Shown here: positions 42,047-50,636 of the stretch, in pieces
Numbering within the stretch: position 1 is the stretch's first letter
How the letters are laid out: every line of letters begins with the position of its first letter
Origin: Halonotius sp046719765
GTDB lineage: Archaea > Halobacteriota > Halobacteria > Halobacteriales > Haloferacaceae
Assembly: GCF_046719765.1 (NCBI RefSeq)
Contig: NZ_JABEBY010000012.1
Span: 1-64,000 of the forward strand
Length of the DNA: 64,000 nt
Reading direction: 5' to 3'
Program-made: the position numbers and the translations under genes
The notes under the pieces: model-generated
Database searches by the model: none
What the model was told of the DNA's origin: nothing
The model's input: only the letters and a program-made list of their open reading frames with translations

Positions 42047-42122
42047 TAGAACCTCTATATTCATCAACACGCACATTCCTATATCACACTGCAAACAGTT
42101 GTTTCATCAAATTTGGCAAGAG
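42047..42122. repeat. Direct repeat copy B (76 bases)
   Basis: This segment begins TAGAACCTCTATATTCATCA, as copy A at 40406, and ends GGCAAGAG, with about eight substitutions in total and one missing T. It lies 53 bases downstream of the UspA stop on the minus strand, and upstream of the promoter of the wHTH/nucleotidyltransferase pair. The pair is thus bracketed by the two copies in the same orientation. Confidence 0.8.
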
Positions 42123-42175
42123 CCTCAAATCGGAGGGGGCACCACGGGATGTGAGACAGGAAACCCGGATCTCAC

Positions 42176-42592
42176 TCAGCGAACGACGATAACCGTGAAC
42201 GGGGATCGTCGAACGACGTTCTCGGCGACGTTCCCCAGTAAAACCCGGGAGATGCCTTCCCGGCCGTGACTCCCGATGACAATCTCCGACACGTCGTTTT
42301 CCTCGGCGAACGAGATAATCTCTCTAGAGGGCTTGCCGACGACAGTTTCGATCCGAAACTCCGCGTCCTCTGTCTCTAGGAGTGTTTTGATCTCCTCAGA
42401 CAACTCACTCGTCTTTTTGTCTTGCAGTTCTTTGAGCCGATCCTGAACGATGTCTAACCCTGCTTCGATCATTCCGTCAGCCGTTTCGATCACACGTAAG
42501 AGAATGATCTCCTCGTCGTTTGCGGCTTTGACCGCACGCTTTACGGCTTTCTGCGCCGGGTCGGAACCATCGTAGGCCACCAGAATTGCCAT
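42176..42592 (-). CDS. Universal stress protein (UspA)
   Basis: 138 residues of the Usp fold: start AILVAYDGSDPAQKAVKRAV, and the ATP-binding loop IVIGSHGREGISRVLLGNVA with the trailing ENVVRRSPFTVIVV. The G-2x-G-9x-G-(S/T) pattern is complete, so it is an ATP-binding type. The ATG at 42592 begins right before the first strand. It lies alone within the accessory segment, between repeat copies B and C. Confidence 0.9.
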   Translation of the reverse strand: MAILVAYDGSDPAQKAVKRAVKAANDEEIILLRVIETADGMIEAGLDIVQDRLKELQDKKTSELSEEIKTLLETEDAEFRIETVVGKPSREIISFAEENDVSEIVIGSHGREGISRVLLGNVAENVVRRSPFTVIVVR

Positions 42593-42690
42593 ACGAACAC
42601 TCGTCACTGTGTCAAGATAAATCCCTATTCTATCTCGCAAACGGGAATCTGCTACACCTATCCTCCGTATTTACTGTCTGTAATCTACAC

Positions 42691-43188
42691 CTAATTTTCG
42701 GCCCATATTACATCAATACCATCCGACTCGATTCTGATAGCATACCCTGGAACGCCTACGGGAACCTCTTTTTGCTCATAGGTGGTTGTCTGTGGACTGA
42801 GAACCGTCACAGCGATAGACATCCCAAGAACATCTTGCATATTGACAAACCGCGCTGTAAACTCCGTTGTCTCCCCTTCATCGAGCACGAAATCCCCCAC
42901 GGCGAATGAACGGTTTCCATCCCTCGTCCGCGTGGATACCTCTAAGTCGTTGTCGCGTTCATCTGTGATATTCACTTCAGAGTCGGCTTGCGCGTCCTGC
43001 CCAACTTTGAGTCGTACGGATACTTCTATTTTATTGTCGCGTTGATTGGTGATCTCAAAGTGCGACTCAGTGGATGAGTTACCACTCTGCGCTTGCTCAC
43101 CAGATGGATTAGTGCGTTGCCCGCCGACACAACCGGCAACTCCGACCAATGCGGCAGGAACAGTGGCCACCAGTGCTCGACGCTTCAT
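42691..43188 (-). CDS. Predicted secreted lipoprotein
   Basis: 165 residues. A short basic start MKRRALVATVPAALVGVAGC carries a lipobox ending at C20, so the mature protein is probably lipid-anchored on the outside of the membrane. The remainder is Asp/Asn/Ser/Thr-rich with beta-strand-like repeats (FEITNQRDNKIEVSVRL; VNITDERDNDLEVSTRTRD), two similar units. No known family is recognised. The repeated NxRDNxxEVS unit suggests a small beta domain. It is in the accessory segment. Confidence 0.72.
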   Translation of the reverse strand: MKRRALVATVPAALVGVAGCVGGQRTNPSGEQAQSGNSSTESHFEITNQRDNKIEVSVRLKVGQDAQADSEVNITDERDNDLEVSTRTRDGNRSFAVGDFVLDEGETTEFTARFVNMQDVLGMSIAVTVLSPQTTTYEQKEVPVGVPGYAIRIESDGIDVIWAEN

Positions 43189-43340
43189 ACGCGAGTTTAT
43201 CGCTATCAGTATAATGTCCTACTGGAGACTGCAAAGAACGTTTGAGCGATTCAGATACGCACTCAGTTTGATCTGTTGCGTGTTGCAATGCAACTTGCAC
43301 ACATGTTGCTACGGATATCCGCTATCTGCACCACCTCGAA

Positions 43341-43398
43341 TACTCCCATATCACAGTTCAGATGGGTTTGACCAGATGAGGCCAGCGTCCAACGAGCG
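43341..43398. repeat. Diverged repeat copy C related to A and B
   Basis: The segment TACTCCCATATCACAGTTCA, with GATGAGGCCAGCG and AACGAGCG further on, aligns with ATTCCTATATCACACTTCAG...ATTAGGCAAGAG...ATCGAACG in copy A, allowing small gaps. It lacks the first 20 bases of the other copies. It also lies directly behind the stop of a minus-strand gene (43403). It is more diverged, so homology is likely rather than certain. Confidence 0.5.
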
Positions 43399-43402
43399 TA
43401 CC

Positions 43403-43828
43403 CTACTCAAGCCTGGAACGAATCGATGCCAACAGCCGAGCGACGATTCCCGACTCGGATCGCGGCTCGGCGAGCGCCCAGCCGGCCTTTTCGGCCGCCG
43501 CGGTGACGCGAACGTACTCCCAGCAAAACAGTGTCGACACCCGCATATCCTCATCACTCGCGCCGATGTAGACATGCCGGGGTGTCTCCGTCGTCTCACA
43601 GATCTCTTCGAGGGCGAACCACTTGTCGCGACCCGCCATGTCGAAATCCTGGCGTAGCCCATAGTCGGCGACGACCTGCTGGATTCGCTCGGTGTCGCCG
43701 TCAACGATTCCGATCGATCGGCTCCACGTTTCGGCGTCCGCAAACACCGCGCTCGGATCGTCGAGCCGCTCGATCGCCGACAGCGAAAAGGCGAGCGTGA
43801 CCCGCGCTGTCTCGCTGTCGTCTGACAT
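43403..43828 (-). CDS. Conserved haloarchaeal protein, function unknown
   Basis: 141 residues, soluble, acidic, well-structured: VTLAFSLSAIERLDDPSAVF, IVDGDTERIQQVVADYGLRQ, ETTETPRHVYIGASDEDMRV and TAAAEKAGWALAEPRSESG. No motifs I recognise. It starts 5 bases after the stop of the Nif3-like gene, so it is co-transcribed with it. The tail marks the right border of the accessory segment. Confidence 0.7.
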   Translation of the reverse strand: MSDDSETARVTLAFSLSAIERLDDPSAVFADAETWSRSIGIVDGDTERIQQVVADYGLRQDFDMAGRDKWFALEEICETTETPRHVYIGASDEDMRVSTLFCWEYVRVTAAAEKAGWALAEPRSESGIVARLLASIRSRLE

Positions 43829-43833
43829 CGCTC

Positions 43834-44595
43834 TTAGAGCCCCGTCGGGTGGCTGTGATAGCTTGTCGAGAGCCCCCAGTCGTCGGCGAGTGCTTGGAGG
43901 CGTTGGACACCCCCGGTTTCGGTCGCGTAGTGGCCGGCCAAGACGACGTTCAGCCCGGCCTCACGCGCGCGGTGGTAGACCTGCTGTTTGCCCTCGCCGG
44001 TGATCAGCGTGTCCGCGCCGATCTCGCGGGCCTCATCCAGCCAGTCTGTCCCGCTGCCGGTGACGATAGCGACCTGCTCGATATCCTCTGGCCCGAAATC
44101 GAGTACCTGTACGTCGTCGGCTTCGAGCTCCGCGTCGAGCGTTGCCGTCAATTCGCCGCGCGTCAACGATGCCGGCGCGGTGCCCTGCTGGCCGACAGTC
44201 ACCGGCCCCATCGTTCCAAAGGGTTCGGTGTCGGTGAGGCCAAGCTGATCGGCGAGGACGGCCGCGTTGCCAAGCGTCTGGTGGCCGTCAAGCGGGAGAT
44301 GGGAGACGTACAGCGCGATGTCGTTGTCAATGAGGGCGGCGATCCGGTCGTATTGGCGGTCGGTGACGCGCTCGATCCCGCCCCACGAGAGCCCGTGGTG
44401 GGTGATCAGCACATCCGCATCGCTGTCGGCGGCTGCGCCGATGGTTGCGGTGGCGGCGTCGACAGCGAAGGCCGCGTGCTCGATGGTGGCTTCAGGGGGG
44501 CCGACCTGCAGCCCGTTTGCGCTGGCGTCGACATCGTTGTAGGCGTCGGTGTCGAGACGGTCATCAAGCCGGCTGACGAAATCGGTGAGTTTCAT
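43834..44595 (-). CDS. Nif3-like dinuclear-metal-centre protein
   Basis: 253 residues of the Nif3/DUF34 family: MKLTDFVSRLDDRLDT, VDASANGLQVGPPEATIEHA, the metal ligands in VLITHHGLSWGG, ALYVSHLPLDGHQTLGNA, and the C-terminal LITGEGKQQVYHRAREAGL and VVLAGHYATETGGVQ with histidine and glutamate ligands. It forms hexamers with a dimetal site. GTP cyclohydrolase-like activity has been proposed for relatives. The ATG at 44595 is the only start consistent with the family. Confidence 0.9.
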   Translation of the reverse strand: MKLTDFVSRLDDRLDTDAYNDVDASANGLQVGPPEATIEHAAFAVDAATATIGAAADSDADVLITHHGLSWGGIERVTDRQYDRIAALIDNDIALYVSHLPLDGHQTLGNAAVLADQLGLTDTEPFGTMGPVTVGQQGTAPASLTRGELTATLDAELEADDVQVLDFGPEDIEQVAIVTGSGTDWLDEAREIGADTLITGEGKQQVYHRAREAGLNVVLAGHYATETGGVQRLQALADDWGLSTSYHSHPTGL

Positions 44596-44650
44596 ACCAG
44601 GGGTTCTGTGGGGATCGGTTTGTAAGCGACGAAAAAGCGGATGAGGTTCG

Positions 44651-45022
44651 TTACTCCAGCGCGACGGCGTTGACCTGGCCGACCTGGCCGGGTCGGGAGG
44701 TGACGCGGGCTTGGCCTTCGCTGGTCTCGATGATCGCGCCCTTGGTGATGATGTTTCGGCGGGCGTAGTTGACGTTTGCGGGGTTTTCGACGACATCCTC
44801 GATCTCGACCTCGGTCGTCTCGCCGCCGTCGGCGAGCTGGGCGACGTTTGTCGACAGCGCTCGAAGTTTGTCTTCGGTGCCGCGGGAGTCGATGATCTGG
44901 AACCGCGGCTCGCCGACGGTCGTTTCGGCGGGTTCGCGTCCGAGTTCGTGTCGCTTCTTCTTGCTGGCGTGTTTGAGCCGGCCGCCGGTGCGTTTCCGCG
45001 CCGAGCGTCCCTGATCTTTCAT
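44651..45022 (-). CDS. rps8e: 30S ribosomal protein S8e
   Basis: 123 residues: MKDQGRSARKRTGGRLKHAS, KKKRHELGREPAETTVGEPR, VENPANVNYARRNIITKGAI and ITTSEGQARVTSRPGQ-like end. This is the typical S8e layout with a basic N-terminus. The ATG at 45022 is used rather than one 15 bases upstream because the family begins M-x-D-Q-G-R-S. It is followed by the Nif3-like gene. Confidence 0.94.
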   Translation of the reverse strand: MKDQGRSARKRTGGRLKHASKKKRHELGREPAETTVGEPRFQIIDSRGTEDKLRALSTNVAQLADGGETTEVEIEDVVENPANVNYARRNIITKGAIIETSEGQARVTSRPGQVGQVNAVALE

Positions 45023-45111
45023 ACCCACCAGAACCACCAGCAGCTACTTGAATCGCTCGGAACGCCCCGGAAGTCGCAACTGTTAGGTTGCCCTCGTTGT
45101 CTCCCTCTCCT

Positions 45112-45567
45112 ATGAGCCTGAAGGTCGCCGTCGCCGTCCCCTTCCGCCAGCAGGGCACCGACCGGCTGGGCGAAGGGGCGTTTGTCGTCGCGCTCTCGCT
45201 CGACAGAGAGTGGTTCTCGCCGGATCAGGCCAAGCGGCTGGTCGATGTGGCGGTCGGCCGCGGCCTCCTGGAGAAGGCTGATGGTGACCTCGTGGCGGCC
45301 TTCGACCTCGATGCCGTCGACATTCCATCGAACTACACGCCTGACACTGACATCCTCCGCGAACAGTCGACCTTCGAGCAGCTGTTAGATCGGATGACCG
45401 ACGCCGGGATGGAAAAACAGGCGGCCGTCGCCGCCGCCAACGAAACCCAGCGACGACTCGGGATCACCCTGGAGGCGGCGGCCGTCCTCGTTGCCACCCG
45501 TGAAGGCATCGCTGTCGACACCGCAGCCGATGCGGTTCGGGGGGAGCTGGCCGGCGACGGCGAGTGA
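45112..45567 (+). CDS. DUF2240 family protein
   Basis: 151 residues of the archaeal DUF2240 family: SLKVAVAVPFRQQGTDRLGE, SLDREWFSPDQAKRLVDVAV, LEKADGDLVAAFDLDAVDIP and the C-terminal EKQAAVAAANETQRRLGITL. It is divergent from rps8e, sharing the 89-base gap. Function unknown; the fold looks like a small helical nucleic-acid-associated protein. The ATG at 45112 is the start that yields the canonical N-terminus. Confidence 0.85.
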   Translation: MSLKVAVAVPFRQQGTDRLGEGAFVVALSLDREWFSPDQAKRLVDVAVGRGLLEKADGDLVAAFDLDAVDIPSNYTPDTDILREQSTFEQLLDRMTDAGMEKQAAVAAANETQRRLGITLEAAAVLVATREGIAVDTAADAVRGELAGDGE

Positions 45568-45621
45568 GCGATCGGCTGGCAAACACGAACCGATTTGCGT
45601 CTGGGAACCGGGAACCAAGGT

Positions 45622-46086
45622 ATGGTACAGGATCGACTCAGCGATGGGAAACGGATCGCCCAGCTGCTGGCCAGCGAACTCACCGGCGATCAGGCCGCCC
45701 TCGCCCACGTCGTTGTCGCCGACGCCGACCCTGATGTCGAGCCGACCGCCGATGGCGCGTTCGCCTATCGGGTGGTTCACGTCGCCGACAGCGACGCCCT
45801 CACGACCGACGACCGCGGCCGACCGACGCTTGCCGCCGACTCCGCAGGCGATGTCGACGCAGCGACGACCGAGATCGCCACCGTCTCCGTCCGGCCCGAC
45901 CGCGCCCATGTGACATTTTCTGTCGCGTCGGCTCGCGCTGTCGAGGCCGCCGCCGAGACGGACGTTCGGACGCGTTCGACAGACACAGACGCCGCCACGC
46001 TCCTCGTCACAGACGGCGTCGAGGCAAAGCGCGTCCTGCCGGTCTTCGAGGCCGTTGTCGACGAGCTACCGGTGGCCACCGCGTAA
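45622..46086 (+). CDS. Conserved haloarchaeal protein, function unknown
   Basis: 154 residues, acidic, mostly alpha/beta: VQDRLSDGKRIAQLLASELT, ALAHVVVADADPDVEPTADG, AYRVVHVADSDALTTDDRGR, TVSVRPDRAHVTFSVASARA and LLVTDGVEAKRVLPVFEAVV. No cysteines or motif of a known enzyme. It follows the DUF2240 gene by about 55 bases and may be co-transcribed. Unassigned. Confidence 0.65.
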   Translation: MVQDRLSDGKRIAQLLASELTGDQAALAHVVVADADPDVEPTADGAFAYRVVHVADSDALTTDDRGRPTLAADSAGDVDAATTEIATVSVRPDRAHVTFSVASARAVEAAAETDVRTRSTDTDAATLLVTDGVEAKRVLPVFEAVVDELPVATA

Positions 46087-46181
46087 GGTCGACGGCTGTG
46101 CGCGTTTCGCCCCCAACCGCAGCACATACAAGATCGATGCGTCGCATCGATAGCGCAGTGGCTTGCCCACGAGTGTGAGTT

Positions 46182-46406
46182 ATGACACGATACATTCGCA
46201 CCGACGAGGACGGTCGTATCACCGAGGTTCGCGCAGAACAACCGGACGGCGACGACTGGATCGAGATCAGCGAGCTAGCGTATCTCAGCGATGCCGCTCC
46301 AGACGGCCACAAGGCGATCCGCTACTACAAGCCGGAAGCCGCCGAGCCAGAGGATGGCTGGGGGATCGAATCCGAGACCATTGGCAAGGTATTCGTTGAC
46401 GCCTAG
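46182..46406 (+). CDS. Small conserved acidic protein
   Basis: 74 residues: MTRYIRTDEDGRITEVRAEQ, PDGDDWIEISELAYLSDAAP and WGIESETIGKVFVDA. Strong acid bias, no cysteines, no hydrophobic helix. No family recognised. GC-rich codon use and the clean start support a real gene. Confidence 0.6.
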   Translation: MTRYIRTDEDGRITEVRAEQPDGDDWIEISELAYLSDAAPDGHKAIRYYKPEAAEPEDGWGIESETIGKVFVDA

Positions 46407-46612
46407 CGGCGGTGCTGGGTGTTTCGGACGCGTCTGTTCACCGGATGAAATCGCCCGGAAATGGATTATGGTTCCCTCGGCGGTGCCGATGGTGGGTCGT
46501 CCCTCGGGCGCGGAGGACGACACTCGAAGTAATACTAAACGAATATATAGTTCTCGTCGACCACGACACAAATTGCCACCGTTGACCCCGCTCGCCACAC
46601 CGCTAGCGTCGC

Positions 46613-47272
46613 TCAGAAGGCGGCGAGACGCCCTGCAAGGTCGGTCGCAAGCCGATCACGCTCGATGTAGGCATCCGCACGCGGATCCTTCCCGGGGCCA
46701 CCATCAAACACCACCTGGATGGTATGGATACCGGCCGCATCGGCACCGGAGATATCTTCGTCGGGTGTATCGCCGATAAAGACCGTCTCCTCGGGGGCTG
46801 TGCCAAGCGCGGTCAACAGCGCGTCGAAGGCGGCGGCGTCAGGTTTGCCAGCAGCGAGTTCGCCGGTCACCAGTGTCGTATCGAACAGCGGTTCCCAGCC
46901 GAGATACTCGATCTTCGACCGCTGGGCACGAACCGGGCCGTTCGTCAGGAGACCGACGCGGTAGTCGGCACGCAGCTCTCGCAGCAGCTGTTCGGCATCG
47001 GGGATCGGCACGAGGGCGGTGGTGACAGCTTCGCGGTAGGCCGTCGCTAGCTGGTCGGGGTCAGTGTCGGTGGTGTCGTCGTCGAGCAGTTCGGCGAAGA
47101 TCGGCGCGCGGCTCTCGGTTGTGAGATGGTTCCGGTGGGCCTGGATGTACTCGCTGCGGGAGATCGGTGGGGCATCGGCCTGGTCGACAGCCTCCGCCAG
47201 AAGGGTTTCCCGGTCGCGGTCGGGAACGGCAAGCGTATAATCGAGGTCGAAGGCGACCCCGCGTATCGACAT
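46613..47272 (-). CDS. HAD-superfamily hydrolase
   Basis: 219 residues. Motif I is GVAFDLDYTLAVPDRD, motif II is VGLLTNGPVRAQRSKIEYLG, motif III is GELAAGKPDAAAFDALL, and motif IV is TVFIGDTPDEDISGADAAG. A helical cap lies between about residues 20 and 85. Phosphatase for a small phosphorylated metabolite; substrate unknown. The ATG at 47272 gives the canonical start directly before motif I. The gap of about 205 bases downstream holds no gene. Confidence 0.88.
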   Translation of the reverse strand: MSIRGVAFDLDYTLAVPDRDRETLLAEAVDQADAPPISRSEYIQAHRNHLTTESRAPIFAELLDDDTTDTDPDQLATAYREAVTTALVPIPDAEQLLRELRADYRVGLLTNGPVRAQRSKIEYLGWEPLFDTTLVTGELAAGKPDAAAFDALLTALGTAPEETVFIGDTPDEDISGADAAGIHTIQVVFDGGPGKDPRADAYIERDRLATDLAGRLAAF

Positions 47273-47359
47273 AGATGACCATTCAGGCTCCAGCGGTATG
47301 AGGCTAGCGACACCGCGGGCACCACGGTTCTTTTTACGATCGGTGCCTCCGGTAGGGGT

Positions 47360-48643
47360 ATGACACTCGATCCGATCCACGTTGACGCCATCGCCCGGCT
47401 TGCGGGATCGGTCGCCGACTCGGTCGACGACAGCGATCATGACGACTTCGCCGAGACCGTCTGGGCGGAGTGGCTTGATCCACTGACCGACGGTCGTGGC
47501 CGCACTGTCGTCGAACCGCTCGGCGAGCAAGCGCGTGCCCGTGTCGATATCGACGATATCGCACTGGCGGAGCGACCGTTTCCGACCGTCCACGGCATCG
47601 ACTCGGGGACGATCAACCCCACCTCGTTCAAAAATGGGGTCGTCCTCGATCTTGCCCACGCCGCGATGGCGGTCGATCCCTCCGAGCTCTCAGTCCATCG
47701 CGCCCGGACGATCGTGGCGACGGTGCACGCCACCGATCGCACCCGGTCGCTGGAGACTGATTGGGTGCGCCACGACGAGGGCCACAGCCAACACCGCGTC
47801 ATCAGCTCGCCGCCGGTCAACCGGTACGCCGAGGCCGTCGTCCACGCGCTGTCGCTGTATCTCGCGGAGGGCCACCACGCCCGCGAGCACGCCCACACGG
47901 TCGAGGATCTACTCCTGCTTGATGGGCCACTCTATCCGAAGGAGATCCTGACATGGCGGGATCGCAACCCCGAACTCGACGCGCTGACCTACGAGGCGCG
48001 GCCGACGAATGTTCTCGAAAACTACGTCCGGCTGGTCGAACGCTTCGTTGAGGAGGAGACGCCGATCGCCGGCTTCGTGAAAAACCCCTCGGCGCGGGTG
48101 ATCACCGGCGCGCTCGCCGACAGCGACACCGGCTTCGACGCGCCGTGGCCCGACGACACCGGCTTTTTTACGCGACTGCTTGAACAGCAGTCCGACGACG
48201 GCGACACCGGAGCCGGTGTCGCGGCCGCACCGGGTGAAAATCGCCGCACCGACGAACTCACCGTCACCTCGTGGTTCATCTCTCGTGGGGGGCCGGATGG
48301 CGCGATGGCGGCCGACGGCGACGCGCTTGGCGTCGATCGCAAGCTCGATCCCGACTGTTATGAGGTCACGTTTTTCGTCATCTACGATCCGCGAAACGAC
48401 CTCTGCTACAAGGTCGAAGCCCCGTATGCGATCACCCGCGATCCGGCCATGCGCGAGCAACTCCAAACGCAGATTCTCTCGGAGGTCGCCGCCGAACGCG
48501 GGCCGCCACGGGCGGTCGACAAAGCCGACGAACTCGCCAAGATCAGCGCGGCCGAAAAGGCGGCCCTCCGCCGAAAGTTCGAGGGTGAACTCCACAGTGA
48601 GCGACAGAAAACCTACGACGTGATTCGCTGGGAGGACGGCTAA
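47360..48643 (+). CDS. nurA: NurA 5-prime to 3-prime nuclease
   Basis: 427 residues of NurA. Acidic metal-binding segments include PTVHGIDSGTINPTSF and DLLLLDGPLYPKEILTW. The later HERLVERFVEEETPIAGFV-like region and the C-terminal RDPAMREQLQTQILSEVA are conserved. It acts with HerA helicase, Rad50 and Mre11 in end resection. No herA is next to it here, unlike many archaea. An internal acidic insert (about residues 270-300) is haloarchaeal. The stop overlaps the convergent small gene by 3 bases. Confidence 0.88.
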   Translation: MTLDPIHVDAIARLAGSVADSVDDSDHDDFAETVWAEWLDPLTDGRGRTVVEPLGEQARARVDIDDIALAERPFPTVHGIDSGTINPTSFKNGVVLDLAHAAMAVDPSELSVHRARTIVATVHATDRTRSLETDWVRHDEGHSQHRVISSPPVNRYAEAVVHALSLYLAEGHHAREHAHTVEDLLLLDGPLYPKEILTWRDRNPELDALTYEARPTNVLENYVRLVERFVEEETPIAGFVKNPSARVITGALADSDTGFDAPWPDDTGFFTRLLEQQSDDGDTGAGVAAAPGENRRTDELTVTSWFISRGGPDGAMAADGDALGVDRKLDPDCYEVTFFVIYDPRNDLCYKVEAPYAITRDPAMREQLQTQILSEVAAERGPPRAVDKADELAKISAAEKAALRRKFEGELHSERQKTYDVIRWEDG

Positions 48644-48978
48644 GCGGTCGGTTCGGCTGATTCGACCTCGACATCGACGGTGTCGCTGTCGACGCCGATG
48701 CGGACAAACTGCGTGACGACGTGTTCCTTGGCTGCCTCGACGGCCTGTTTTTTTGTCTCGAAGCCCTGCGGCATCGGCGACTCGAAGGCGATGCGCACCT
48801 CCTCGCCGTCGACCTCGATCGGCGAGCCGCCGCTTTCGACCGCATAGAAGGAATCACAAACCCAGACGTAGGGGGCGTCCGCGTCGGGGGTGCCCTTGTA
48901 GCTCGGTGGCTCCTCGCCGCGCTCGAAGACCGTGCCCGTGAGATCCGTCCCGCCGCCGTGACCGCGCACGAGTAGCAT
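48640..48978 (-). CDS. Conserved haloarchaeal protein, function unknown
   Basis: 112 residues: LLVRGHGGGTDLTGTVFERG, EEPPSYKGTPDADAPYVWVC, DSFYAVESGGSPIEVDGEEV and QAVEAAKEHVVTQFVRIGVD. One notable cysteine in YVWVCDSFY. No recognised fold. The ATG at 48978 follows a non-protein upstream extension. Convergent with nurA, stops overlapping. Confidence 0.65.
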   Translation of the reverse strand: MLLVRGHGGGTDLTGTVFERGEEPPSYKGTPDADAPYVWVCDSFYAVESGGSPIEVDGEEVRIAFESPMPQGFETKKQAVEAAKEHVVTQFVRIGVDSDTVDVEVESAEPTA

Positions 48979-49040
48979 ACGCGGTGGTAGGGGCTCAACT
49001 GTAAAAAGCAGGCCGTCGGCGACTGTGTTCACACCGGCCG

Positions 49041-49997
49041 CTACACCGTCGCGTCGAGATGCGCCAGCAACTCCTCGGCCGTCTCCTCGGGCCGCTCATG
49101 CAGCACCCAATGCGTCGCCGACGGAAACGTCACCAACCGCCCATCGTCGCAGTAGTCCAGACTCTCCTCGGCCATCGTCGATTCCAGAAACTCGTCTTGC
49201 TGGCCCCACATAACGAGCGTCGGCACCGACACCTGTTGCTGTGGCGGTCGCGGTCGATACCGACCCATCGCCCGATACCAGTTGATCATCGCGGTCACCG
49301 CCCCCGGCTGTGTCCACGCCGCGCGGTATCGCCGGAGATCAGCCGCCGAGAACGTTCCGGGGCGACTGCTGTTCGTCAATCCCCGCGACAACACCCGACA
49401 GTTGTTGGCCGTCGAGATCGCCTCCGGCAGGGCCGGTACCTGAAACGCAAACATATACCAGCTTTTCCGCAGTTGCGAGAGACTGCGCCGAAGTGTGTCC
49501 TCCATCACCGTCGGATGCGGCACGTTGACCGCGGTCAGTGACTTGACCCGGTCGGGATGGCTGAGCGCGAGCCACCACGCGACAACCGCCCCCCAGTCGT
49601 GGCCCGCGACCGCCGCGGTCTCCCGATCGGCGGCGTCGATGAGGCCGACCACGTCGGCGACCAGCTCCTCGATGTGGTAGCTGGCGACACCGTCGGGTTT
49701 GTCGCTGCGGTTGTAGCCGCGCTGGTCGGGAACAACGACGCGGTAGCCGGCCGCCGCCAGCGGCTCGATCTGGCGGTGCCAGCCGTCCCAAAACTCCGGA
49801 AACCCATGCAGTAAGATCACGAGTGGGCCATCCTCGGGGCCAGCCTGTCGTGTGTGGAGGCTGATCCCGTTTGTTTCGACGACGAGCGATTCGCCCGGCC
49901 GGTCGTCATCCGATTCGGTTGATCGATCGTCACCGGATTCGCCCGGCCGATCGTCAGCTGTGGCGGATGCTGCGTTCGGCGAGCCAGAAGCGTTCAT
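49041..49997 (-). CDS. Alpha/beta hydrolase, epoxide-hydrolase-like
   Basis: 318 residues. The oxyanion strand is ILLHGFPEFWDGW, and the nucleophile elbow AGHDWGAVVAWW has an aspartate nucleophile (D134). The cap region follows, and the catalytic His is in FPSATHWVLHERP. The Asp nucleophile with HGFPEFW indicates an epoxide hydrolase or dehalogenase subfamily rather than esterase. The first 40 residues are a low-complexity Asp/Arg/Ser repeat (DDRPGES), probably unstructured. Substrate unknown. Confidence 0.85.
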   Translation of the reverse strand: MNASGSPNAASATADDRPGESGDDRSTESDDDRPGESLVVETNGISLHTRQAGPEDGPLVILLHGFPEFWDGWHRQIEPLAAAGYRVVVPDQRGYNRSDKPDGVASYHIEELVADVVGLIDAADRETAAVAGHDWGAVVAWWLALSHPDRVKSLTAVNVPHPTVMEDTLRRSLSQLRKSWYMFAFQVPALPEAISTANNCRVLSRGLTNSSRPGTFSAADLRRYRAAWTQPGAVTAMINWYRAMGRYRPRPPQQQVSVPTLVMWGQQDEFLESTMAEESLDYCDDGRLVTFPSATHWVLHERPEETAEELLAHLDATV

Positions 49998-50053
49998 ACG
50001 ATACCAACGGGCTGGACGGCGTAATAGCTGCTGCCGACGGACGGTCGGCGACC

Positions 50054-50542
50054 TCACTCCGAGTGCGGCGTCAACAGCTCCTCGGCGTCGAACTTCTGTT
50101 TCTCATAGAACCCTCGACCCTTCAGCCGCGGGATGGTGTGGGTGTGGAGCGTCTCGGCGTCAAGATCATACAGCAGCGGAAACACGTTTGTGCGCCGGTT
50201 GGCGACGGTGAACTCCTCGGTCGCAAACTCGATCAACGCCTCGTCGAATCCTGCCCGCGGGTAGACGATGTAGCCAAAGAGATTCTGGAAGGAGCCATCG
50301 GTTGGCGGCGAGGCCGATCCGACAAGCGTCCGGAAGGATTCGGTCGTTGTCTTTAGCGTCTCGGTGTCGAGATCGAGGTCGTCGTTGATCGTGATAAAGA
50401 CCTTCGTCCGGCCGATCGTCGGATCCTCGTCTTCCTTATACCACACCGGATCGAACGGGTTCGCTTCTTCCGGCGGCAGTGGGTCGTACTCGTGATCCAA
50501 CACCTGCGTTTCGACGTGATCACGATACTCGTTGCTGTCCAT
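50054..50542 (-). CDS. Conserved haloarchaeal protein, function unknown
   Basis: 162 residues, acidic and alpha/beta: MDSNEYRDHVETQVLDHEYD, PVWYKEDEDPTIGRTKVFIT, FGYIVYPRAGFDEALIEFAT and FPLLYDLDAETLHTHTIPRL. No cysteine clusters, no transmembrane segment. No family recognised. It starts close to the AT-rich stretch before 50580 and precedes the alpha/beta hydrolase gene by about 55 bases. Confidence 0.65.
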   Translation of the reverse strand: MDSNEYRDHVETQVLDHEYDPLPPEEANPFDPVWYKEDEDPTIGRTKVFITINDDLDLDTETLKTTTESFRTLVGSASPPTDGSFQNLFGYIVYPRAGFDEALIEFATEEFTVANRRTNVFPLLYDLDAETLHTHTIPRLKGRGFYEKQKFDAEELLTPHSE

Positions 50543-50636
50543 GTGACGTACTCTGCGGGTCGTTGTATATGTTATTCGGTATCCGAGTGTGGATCACCTG
50601 ACCGTCCTCTCGTTTCCCGCGGCTCAGACGGCGTCT

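Noticed and set aside
43265..43320. Near-palindrome GTTGCAATGCAAC in the gap before the lipoprotein gene
   Set aside because: The symmetry is imperfect at its centre and I see no promoter element beside it, so an operator is not supported.
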